A stretch of DNA of 46,292 nucleotides from an uncultured Clostridium sp. (GTDB lineage Bacteria; Bacillota; Clostridia; TANB77; CAG-508): contig CATZPY010000009.1 of NCBI GenBank assembly GCA_958422985.1, forward strand, positions 1 through 46,292, written 5' to 3'. Below, one piece after another: positions 40,126 through 46,292 of the stretch (position 1 is the first letter of the stretch; each line of letters opens with the position of its first letter). The position numbers were made by a program, and so were the translations under genes. Below the pieces are notes generated by a model. It made no database searches, was not told the DNA's origin, and worked only from the letters and a program-made list of their open reading frames with translations.

Positions 40126-41414
40126 AAGTAGATAGTAAAAAATGTAAAATAATAATAATTTGCTCTCTATTATGTGTATTAATAGGTATTATGATATTTA
40201 TTATATTTCAAATTGAGATGCAAGCTGAAATAATAGAAAATGAAAATATAAATTTATCGCAATATGAAGATAAACTGAAAGCTCCAGATAGAATTATATA
40301 TAAAAATAAACACAATGAATATATAGTTATAGAGCAAAAGACAAGTGAATATAACCAAATATATTATGAATTATGTAATAGAATAGAAACACAAATTGAT
40401 GGTAAAGTATATTCCGAAGATGAAATAAGTGAAATGCAAAACAAAGGTAGTTTTATAGAATTAGACTATAATACTGCAAGTAAAAATGTTATATTTATGC
40501 TTGAAGAAAAGGAAATAGGAATAATAAAAAGATTTTCAGATAGTGGTCAGGTAGTACAAAGATTTCTAGAAGATACAGACAAATTAATTAAAAAGCTAGA
40601 TATAATAACAAATGGAAGTGCTAAAAAATATTCTTTTATAGATCCAATAAATATTACTTCGGAAAATAAAATATCTAAAATTACAGAAGATTTAAATTTA
40701 TTAGATACAAAGGTGACAGGAGTTTACCAAAAGATTATAAAAGAAGATAATAGCGAATATAACAATATGCTAAAAAAACTAAATTTTAAAACACAAGAAA
40801 TACCTAAAATAAACTTTAATAAACAAAATGTAATTATAGTTGTATCTAGATATGAAATTAAAGAGATAGAGACGAATATTGGGAATATAAAATATAAATT
40901 GGGTAACTTTTTAGATGAATATATTGTAAATACTTTAATTGTGAGTAAAATACCTAATACAAATTGCATATATTATGAATTTGTTTCAGAAGACTTAAAT
41001 GTAAGTGAATTTACAACCAATAAAAATCAAAATGGTGTAGAATATTATGTTCAAAATGGAAAATATTATACAAATGTAGAACATAAAAAAATAGAGCTTA
41101 TAAATATAGATGAGGCAGTAAATATTGCAGAGAAAGAAGCTAAAGAAGAAAAATACCAATACCAAGGATGGAAGTCAGAATTTTATGGTAAGATGAATGA
41201 AAATGATACAATTTCGTGTGAATTAATTTTAGGACCAAAAAATATGAAAAGCAGTACACATTTTTGGAGAGAAGAGTGGAAGCAAAAGCCATATGAAGGA
41301 AAATTAATGTGGGTAGTTAGACTATTTGATAGAAATGATCCATTAACAACTTTATTTGTATATGTGGATGCTGTAGATGGAAGTATTATAGGAGTAGGAG
41401 ATGCGAGCGACTAA
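40122..41414 (+). CDS. Membrane-anchored protein with PepSY-like end, unknown function
   Basis: A 430-residue protein. One N-terminal membrane helix (about 9-30, IIIICSLLCVLIGIMIFII), then an outer part. The last 100 residues look PepSY-like: an amphipathic helix (INIDEAVNIAEKEAKEE) followed by strands (LMWVVRLFDRND, LFVYVDAVDGSIIGVG). The middle (50-320) is mixed and unrecognised. Cys15 lies within the helix and is not a convincing lipobox. It is joined to the kinase gene (ATGA overlap) and is followed at 18 bases by the DUF6688 gene, pointing to a shared envelope-related task. Confidence 0.72.
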   Translation: MKVDSKKCKIIIICSLLCVLIGIMIFIIFQIEMQAEIIENENINLSQYEDKLKAPDRIIYKNKHNEYIVIEQKTSEYNQIYYELCNRIETQIDGKVYSEDEISEMQNKGSFIELDYNTASKNVIFMLEEKEIGIIKRFSDSGQVVQRFLEDTDKLIKKLDIITNGSAKKYSFIDPINITSENKISKITEDLNLLDTKVTGVYQKIIKEDNSEYNNMLKKLNFKTQEIPKINFNKQNVIIVVSRYEIKEIETNIGNIKYKLGNFLDEYIVNTLIVSKIPNTNCIYYEFVSEDLNVSEFTTNKNQNGVEYYVQNGKYYTNVEHKKIELINIDEAVNIAEKEAKEEKYQYQGWKSEFYGKMNENDTISCELILGPKNMKSSTHFWREEWKQKPYEGKLMWVVRLFDRNDPLTTLFVYVDAVDGSIIGVGDASD

Positions 41415-41432
41415 AAAGGAAAGGAGAAAAAT

Positions 41433-42545
41433 ATGAATATATTACCATATGTATTACTTATATTAGGAATATTTTGTTTAATAGCACCATTTATATTAAC
41501 AGTTTTTAATATTTTAAATTTATTTAAAAAGAAAAAGACAAAAGAGAATTTAATAGATATCTTAACATTTTTATTGGGAATTATATTAACTGTAATATTA
41601 TATTTATTATATGAATTTAAAGATTATAACCAAGCCTTAAGACTGGGAGGTGGCGAAATAGATTTACATAGTCCAATTGCTTCTTGGAGTATGCCAACAG
41701 TTTTAACAATATCTTTAGTAGGAATTATATCTTTTGCTTTAATAAGAATAAAAAAACTAAACTTACCACCATTAGTAATTGTAGGTGCAATGTCTGGAAT
41801 TTTTGTGTGTTCAACTTATATAATAATTTATATAATTCAGTTAAGCAGTAATATAGGAACTGGTGGAATATTATTCTTAACATTATTTCCTATTAATTAT
41901 ATTTTATGTAGTATACGAGCTGTAATGGAGATTATGAAAATATATAAAGAAAAAAATATACAAGCAAGAGAGTATAAAAATAAATTTTTAAATAAGTGTA
42001 GTAAAATATTTTATAATATAGAAAATTGGCCTATAATTGCAATTGTTTTATCTATACCATTTACTGCTATACTTATTTGTATATTAGTTTTATTTGGGCA
42101 AAGACCAGATGAAGCAATAAAAGCATTTTTAGAAACAAGTGATTGGACACTATCTACAAAAATATCACCACCATCTGTTACATATGATGCACATTATTTA
42201 TGTACAGTTTCTTTAAGAGGACATAAAAACATAGTAAAACCAATTAGAATGGGAATTAGAAGAGGAGAAAAAATAGTAGTTAATAGGCAATTATGTATTG
42301 CGAATGCATTTGAAGACTTAATACAAGAAAGAACTCCTAAATTTCATCATTTTATAAGGCATATTTATGATAAATATGGTTATCCTTTATCTAAGCATAT
42401 TAATAATGCAATTGAAGCAGATATAACATATTTTATAATGAAACCTTTAGAATGGGTATTTTTAATAGTTTTATATTTGTTTGACGAAAAGCCAGAAAAT
42501 AGAATTGCAACACAATATATAGGAAAGAAAATATTAAATGCATAA
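41433..42545 (+). CDS. DUF6688-like membrane protein
   Basis: A 370-residue protein. Six or so membrane helices in residues 1-215 (ILLILGIFCLIAPFILTVF, ILTFLLGIILTVILYLLYEF split, and others to IAIVLSIPFTAILICILVLFG). It then has a conserved soluble end (about 220-350): GQRPDEAIKAFLETSDWT, YDAHYLCTVSLRGH, KPIRMGIRRGEKIVVNRQLC, DKYGYPLSKHI, closing with MKPLEWVFLIVLYLFDEKPENRIA split across helix 7. I recognise this C-terminal pattern as DUF6688 of Firmicutes. Function unknown. ATG follows AAAGGAGAA. Confidence 0.75.
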   Translation: MNILPYVLLILGIFCLIAPFILTVFNILNLFKKKKTKENLIDILTFLLGIILTVILYLLYEFKDYNQALRLGGGEIDLHSPIASWSMPTVLTISLVGIISFALIRIKKLNLPPLVIVGAMSGIFVCSTYIIIYIIQLSSNIGTGGILFLTLFPINYILCSIRAVMEIMKIYKEKNIQAREYKNKFLNKCSKIFYNIENWPIIAIVLSIPFTAILICILVLFGQRPDEAIKAFLETSDWTLSTKISPPSVTYDAHYLCTVSLRGHKNIVKPIRMGIRRGEKIVVNRQLCIANAFEDLIQERTPKFHHFIRHIYDKYGYPLSKHINNAIEADITYFIMKPLEWVFLIVLYLFDEKPENRIATQYIGKKILNA

Positions 42546-42588
42546 TTCAACAAAATATAACATTTATATAACATTTTAAACGAAAATA

Positions 42589-42617
42589 TTGTGATTTTAT
42601 AAAAGCAATATTATAAT
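42589..42617 (+). promoter_or_regulatory. Sigma-A promoter of the polysaccharide cluster
   Basis: TTGTGA (42589-42594), 17-bp spacer, TATAAT (42612-42617), 31 bases before the first gene of the cluster. Upstream, ATATAACATTT is tandemly repeated near 42556-42577. Confidence 0.65.
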
Positions 42618-42648
42618 AAATATAAATATATAACAAAGGAGAAAAAGA

Positions 42649-43365
42649 ATGTATATAAAGGTTAAAAGAATATTGGGAATTGTCGCTTCAATTGTTATGC
42701 TTATATTGTGTGCGATTCCAATGGCTGTTATAGCAATATGCATTAAAATAGATAGCAAAGGACCAATTATATATAAACAAAAAAGAATAGGAAAAGATGG
42801 AAAATTATTTAATATATATAAATTTAGAACAATGTTTACAAAAGAGGAAAGAGATAGAAAGCATTTAACTCATAATCAAATGGTAACAAGAGTTGGAAAA
42901 ATCCTAAGAAAGACAAGCTTAGATGAATTGCCACAACTTATAAATGTATTAAAAGGAGAGATGTGTTTTATAGGACCTAGACCTTGGGTAAAAGAATACT
43001 ACATATATTTTACAGATAAACAAAAACAAAGATGTAATGTGCTTCCAGGTATTACAGGTCTTGCTCAAATTAAAGGAAGAAATGGAATAGATATATTTAA
43101 AAAAATAGAATACGATATAGAATATGTAAATAATATAAACTTTTGGCTAGATGTAAAAATTGCATTCGAAACATTTAGAGCAATAAGAGACGAAAAAAAT
43201 GCAGAGATATCAGAAGTTGGGATTAAAGAAGAAATTTACGAGTTAAAACAAAATAAAATAAGAGTGGAAAATAATGAAGTAAATGATGTTATACCAAATG
43301 CTGTAAGAAAATTAAAAGATCTTCCAAAGAAAATGGGAGAATATGCATATCGTGAGGTAATATGA
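42649..43365 (+). CDS. Initiating sugar-phosphate transferase
   Basis: A 238-residue bacterial sugar transferase (polyprenyl-phosphate hexose-1-phosphate transferase). N-terminal membrane helix (about 8-30), then GPIIYKQKRIGKDGKLFNIYKFRTM split as KQKRIGKDGK and YKFRTM, SLDELPQLINVLKGEM, FIGPRPWVKEYY and GITGLAQIKGRNG. It loads the first sugar onto undecaprenyl phosphate at the inner membrane face and so starts a surface polysaccharide. It is of the short, catalytic-core type. A charged tail of about 40 residues (from about 197) is extra. Overlaps the next gene by 4 bases. Confidence 0.9.
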   Translation: MYIKVKRILGIVASIVMLILCAIPMAVIAICIKIDSKGPIIYKQKRIGKDGKLFNIYKFRTMFTKEERDRKHLTHNQMVTRVGKILRKTSLDELPQLINVLKGEMCFIGPRPWVKEYYIYFTDKQKQRCNVLPGITGLAQIKGRNGIDIFKKIEYDIEYVNNINFWLDVKIAFETFRAIRDEKNAEISEVGIKEEIYELKQNKIRVENNEVNDVIPNAVRKLKDLPKKMGEYAYREVI

Positions 43366-44441
43366 AAAAGATTGTGTATATTATAAATTCAATGAAAAAT
43401 ACAGGACCAAACCAAGTACTAAAAAACATGGTAACCGCAATAGATAAAAATAAATATAAAGTTTTTGTTATTTCATTTATGCAAGGTAATAAAGAAGAAA
43501 CACAAAAACTAGAAAATAGTGGTGCTACTTGTATTTGTTTAAATTTAAAAAGAAAAGCAGAAATTATATTTAGAGCAAAACGAAAACTAAATAGAGTATT
43601 AAAACAAATAAATCCGGATATTGTACATACACATGGAATATTTCCGGATTTTATTATGATTAAAATAAAAGAAAAATATAATACATTTACAACTCTTCAT
43701 TGCAATATATTAGAAGATTATCCCAACACATATGGGAAATTACTAGGAAAGCTAATGATTTTAGTGCATTTTTATACATTAAAAAAAATAAATAATGTAA
43801 TTACATGTTCTGAATCTGTTTTTAATGCAATGAAAGATAAGTTTCCTAAAAATAAAAAAATAAATTTTGTAAGAAATGGAATAACTAATAATATAGAACA
43901 AAATAATAACCAAGATATAAGTAAAACAATATATGTATATAGTGGAGGCATAAATAAAAGGAAAGCTGTATTAGAATTAATACAATTATTTAAATTATAT
44001 AGAACAAAAGAAGAAGAACTAATAATATTAGGAACGGGCAAAGAATTAGAAAAATGCAAAGAACAAGCAGATGAAGGAATACAAGTGCTTGGATTTAAAG
44101 AAAATGTACAAGAATATTTAGAAAAAGCAGATGTATATATATCAAATTCAAAATCGGAAGGAATGTCTATAGCAATAATAGAGGCTTTAGAAAATGGTAT
44201 ACATTTGTTTTTATCTAAAATACCTTCACACTTAGAGGTTTTTAAAATTAGTAAAGAATATTATTTAGGAGAATATTTTGAAAAATCTAATTTTGAAGAA
44301 AAGATAAATAAATTAAGAAGCAAAATAAAAAAAGAAAATAGAGAGAATATTAAAAAATTTCAAAAAGAATATTTGTCAGCAGAAGCAATGATGTCTGAAT
44401 ATGAAAAAATTTACGAAGAAAAAGAAATTATCGAAAGATAA
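43362..44441 (+). CDS. Glycosyltransferase family 4 (GT-B)
   Basis: A 359-residue glycosyltransferase. N-terminal half opens IVYIINSMKNTGPNQVLKNMV, with DIVHTHGIFPDF. C-terminal half has YSGGINKRKAVLELIQLF and the donor-binding SNSKSEGMSIAIIEALENG, where the usual E-x7-E pattern is present (SEGMSIAIIE). It transfers a sugar from a nucleotide donor, sugar unknown. Follows the initiating transferase with ATGA overlap. Confidence 0.87.
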   Translation: MKKIVYIINSMKNTGPNQVLKNMVTAIDKNKYKVFVISFMQGNKEETQKLENSGATCICLNLKRKAEIIFRAKRKLNRVLKQINPDIVHTHGIFPDFIMIKIKEKYNTFTTLHCNILEDYPNTYGKLLGKLMILVHFYTLKKINNVITCSESVFNAMKDKFPKNKKINFVRNGITNNIEQNNNQDISKTIYVYSGGINKRKAVLELIQLFKLYRTKEEELIILGTGKELEKCKEQADEGIQVLGFKENVQEYLEKADVYISNSKSEGMSIAIIEALENGIHLFLSKIPSHLEVFKISKEYYLGEYFEKSNFEEKINKLRSKIKKENRENIKKFQKEYLSAEAMMSEYEKIYEEKEIIER

Positions 44442-44467
44442 TATAAAAAGTTGTGATAGGAGGAAAA

Positions 44468-45286
44468 ATGAAATTTTCCGTTTTGATGTCAATATATAAA
44501 AAAGAAGAACCTAAATACTTTTCAGAAGCATTAGAAAGTGTCCTAAACCAAACAGTTATGCCAAACGAAATTGTAATTATAGAAGATGGGATACTTACAA
44601 AAGAGTTACAAGATGTTATTATAAAGTATAAAGAAAAATATCCAGATATTATTAAAAATTATCCTCTTAAAGAAAATAAAGGTTTAGGTCTTGCTTTAAA
44701 CTATGGTGTTACTAAATGCAAACATAATTTAATAGCTAGAATGGATACAGATGATATAGCACTTCCAACAAGATTTGAAAAACAACTAGAAATTTTTGAA
44801 AAAAATCCAAGCTATGATATAGTTGGAGGTAATATATTAGAATTTGCAGAAGGAACAAATATTACTAATACCAGAATTGTACCAGAGAAAAAAGAAGAAA
44901 TATATAAATATGCTAAGAAAAGAAATCCAATGAATCATGTTACTGTTATGTTTAAAAAAGATACTATATTAGAAGTTGGAAATTACGAAAATTTACCATA
45001 TTTTGAAGATTATTATTTATGGTGCAAGCTAATTAAAATGAATAAAAATATGTATAATATACAAGATATTTTATGTAAAGTGAGAGCAGGCGAACAAATG
45101 GCAAAAAGACGAGGTGGAAGAAATTATATAAAAGCAATTTATAAATTTCAAAAGAAAATAGGGGAATTAGGAATAATTAACCGATTGGAAAAAAATGTAA
45201 ATATATTGATTCGTAGCGCAGTATCAATTGCTCCAAATAATTTAAGAAGCTTAACATATAGTAAATTATTAAGGGGAAGAAAATAG
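44468..45286 (+). CDS. Glycosyltransferase family 2 (GT-A), WcaA-like
   Basis: A 272-residue GT-A enzyme: FSVLMSIYKKEEPKYFSEAL, nucleotide-binding IVIIEDG, metal-binding ARMDTDDIA (DXD-type) and FEDYYLWCKLI acceptor-side motif with RAGEQMAKRRGG. ATG at 44468 follows TAGGAGGA; an in-frame upstream ATG (44453) precedes that site. Typical of O-antigen or capsule clusters. The product linkage cannot be told from sequence. Confidence 0.87.
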   Translation: MKFSVLMSIYKKEEPKYFSEALESVLNQTVMPNEIVIIEDGILTKELQDVIIKYKEKYPDIIKNYPLKENKGLGLALNYGVTKCKHNLIARMDTDDIALPTRFEKQLEIFEKNPSYDIVGGNILEFAEGTNITNTRIVPEKKEEIYKYAKKRNPMNHVTVMFKKDTILEVGNYENLPYFEDYYLWCKLIKMNKNMYNIQDILCKVRAGEQMAKRRGGRNYIKAIYKFQKKIGELGIINRLEKNVNILIRSAVSIAPNNLRSLTYSKLLRGRK

Positions 45287-45287
45287 A

Positions 45288-46181
45288 ATGGAAAAATTAA
45301 GTATTATTACAGCAACATATAATAGAAAAGAAACTCTAAAAAGATTATATAAAAGTTTATGTAATCAAACAAAAAAAGATTTTAAATGGATAATAGTAGA
45401 TGATGGAAGCCAAGATAATACAAAAGAACTTTTAGAAATATGGAAAAAAGAAAAAAAAATAAATATGGAATATATTTTACAAGAAAATAATGGAAAGCCA
45501 AAAAGTATAAATGAAGCAGTAAAAATTGCACAAAGTGATTTATGTATAATTGTAGATAGTGACGATATTTTAGTAAAAAATGCTGTAGAAGAAATAATAA
45601 ACGATTGGACAAAATATGCAGATTATGAAAAAATTTGTGGACTTTCATATTTAAAAGGAGATTTAACAGGAAAAAACATTGGTAAAGACTTTAAAAAAGA
45701 AAGTTTTATATCTAACCATATACAATATAGAATTAACAAAAATGATAAAGCAGACAAAGCAGAAGTATTTAGCACAAAAATTTTAAAAGAATATCCGTTT
45801 CCAATAATAGAAGGAGAAAAATTTATTTCAGAATGTGTTGTATGGAATAGAATTGCACTAAAATATGACACAGTATATATAAATAAAATAATATATTTGT
45901 GTGAATACCAAAAAGATGGAATTTCTAACAACTGGAGAAAGATAAATATAGAAAATCCAAAAGGTGCAATGATTGTGGCTAAAGAAATGGTTAAAAAACC
46001 ATTTAGTAAGAAAATTCAAATAAAAAATTTATTATTATATAATTTATATGGATTTTTTGCTAATAAGAAACCTAAAGAATTAAAAAATAATATAAATCAT
46101 AAATGTTTAGAAACAATTTTAATAATACCAAGTTTTATTTTATATAAATATTATAAAACTAAATATGGAGTGTGTAAGTAA
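45288..46181 (+). CDS. Glycosyltransferase family 2 (GT-A)
   Basis: A 297-residue GT-A enzyme: LSIITATYNRKETLKRLYKSL, WIIVDDGSQDNTKELL, NNGKPKSINEAVKIAQ and the metal-binding IVDSDDIL. It resembles the EpsE/CpsH group acting in capsule synthesis. Starts 1 base after the preceding stop, ribosome binding site AAGGGG; the next gene starts 2 bases after its stop, so the cluster is tightly coupled. Confidence 0.87.
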   Translation: MEKLSIITATYNRKETLKRLYKSLCNQTKKDFKWIIVDDGSQDNTKELLEIWKKEKKINMEYILQENNGKPKSINEAVKIAQSDLCIIVDSDDILVKNAVEEIINDWTKYADYEKICGLSYLKGDLTGKNIGKDFKKESFISNHIQYRINKNDKADKAEVFSTKILKEYPFPIIEGEKFISECVVWNRIALKYDTVYINKIIYLCEYQKDGISNNWRKINIENPKGAMIVAKEMVKKPFSKKIQIKNLLLYNLYGFFANKKPKELKNNINHKCLETILIIPSFILYKYYKTKYGVCK

Positions 46182-46183
46182 AT

Positions 46184-46292
46184 ATGAAACCAAAAAGAGT
46201 TCTACAAGTAATTGGCAGTTTAAATGCTGGTGGTATGGAAAAAATGATTTTAAACTATTACAAAAATATAGATAAAGAAAAAATACAATTTG
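46184..46292 (+). CDS. Glycosyltransferase family 4, 5' fragment
   Basis: Cut by the window end after 36 codons. The start KRVLQVIGSLNAGGMEKMI is the typical first strand and Gly-rich loop of GT4 enzymes (GT-B fold, as in EpsF). ATG follows GGAGTG. It extends the polysaccharide cluster beyond the window. Confidence 0.8.
   Translation, partial: MKPKRVLQVIGSLNAGGMEKMILNYYKNIDKEKIQF

Noticed and set aside
39616..41414. Toxin-antitoxin pair (zeta-like kinase plus partner)
   Set aside because: The P-loop protein resembles small-molecule kinases and its overlapping partner is a 430-residue membrane-anchored protein, not a small antitoxin.

Overview
The window is a strongly AT-rich stretch of a bacterial chromosome. 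Codon use (AGA for Arg, TTA for Leu), strong AAGGAGG-type ribosome binding sites, a SleB-type cortex hydrolase, formate-tetrahydrofolate ligase and the order rsmE / yicC / remA / rpoZ / gmk / priA / def / fmt / asp23 / nusB / xseAB point to a low-GC Firmicute of the class Clostridia, probably an anaerobe. Nearly all genes lie on the + strand; the exceptions are an M23 peptidase and tRNA-Trp. This assignment is inferred from gene content and composition; no database search was possible.

Layout. (1) 1-884: 3' part of murD. (2) 914-5976: a TetR regulator with a two-site operator drives a heterodimeric multidrug-type ABC exporter. (3) 6052-11256: a peptide-antibiotic sensing and resistance (Bce-like) module, made of response regulator, intramembrane-sensing kinase, a small unknown gene with its own consensus promoter, then BceA/BceB-like genes behind a promoter carrying a TTACA-N4-TGTAA operator. 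(4) 11274-12674: a monofunctional peptidoglycan glycosyltransferase and a pentapeptide-repeat protein. (5) 12786-30583: a long housekeeping block (16S rRNA methyltransferase, RNase YicC, RemA, omega, guanylate kinase, PriA, deformylase, formyltransferase, Asp23/AmaP/DUF2273, NusB, exonuclease VII, DUF212, formate-THF ligase, SleB, YqeG, prepilin peptidase, Xaa-Pro peptidase, EF-P, zinc-ribbon protein). (6) 30733-32700: LytM-type peptidase and tRNA-Trp on the minus strand, then an NTPase and tmRNA on the plus strand. (7) 32783-36888: accessory genes, namely an acetyltransferase remnant, an Lsa-type ABC-F ribosome-protection protein, a Nudix/3-methyladenine glycosylase fusion and an RsmB-like methyltransferase. 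(8) 36984-42545: a sigma factor fused to a membrane anchor and a large outer domain, a compositionally odd small protein, and an operon of P-loop kinase, PepSY-like lipoprotein-size membrane protein and DUF6688 protein. (9) 42589-46292: the start of a cell-surface polysaccharide cluster (initiating sugar transferase and four glycosyltransferases, the last cut by the window end).

Regulation visible in the sequence: about a dozen sigma-A promoters with 16-18 bp spacers, one ECF-type promoter in front of the sigma-factor fusion gene, and many hairpin/T-run terminators at the expected operon ends. Non-coding structure worth attention: a dispersed, partly tandem intergenic repeat found at 16580-16694, 26890-26959 and 30624-30734, always beside a terminator-like hairpin; and a REP-like short palindrome found twice (16721-16754 and 21768-21800), once in the loop of a 17-bp hairpin and once splitting the amaP/DUF2273 junction between direct repeats.

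The best candidates for something little described are the membrane-tethered sigma factor at 37034-38854 and the dispersed repeat family. No CRISPR array, insertion sequence, prophage or restriction system is visible. The only gene-free stretch longer than 300 bases in protein terms (31306-31642) holds tRNA-Trp and its terminator.
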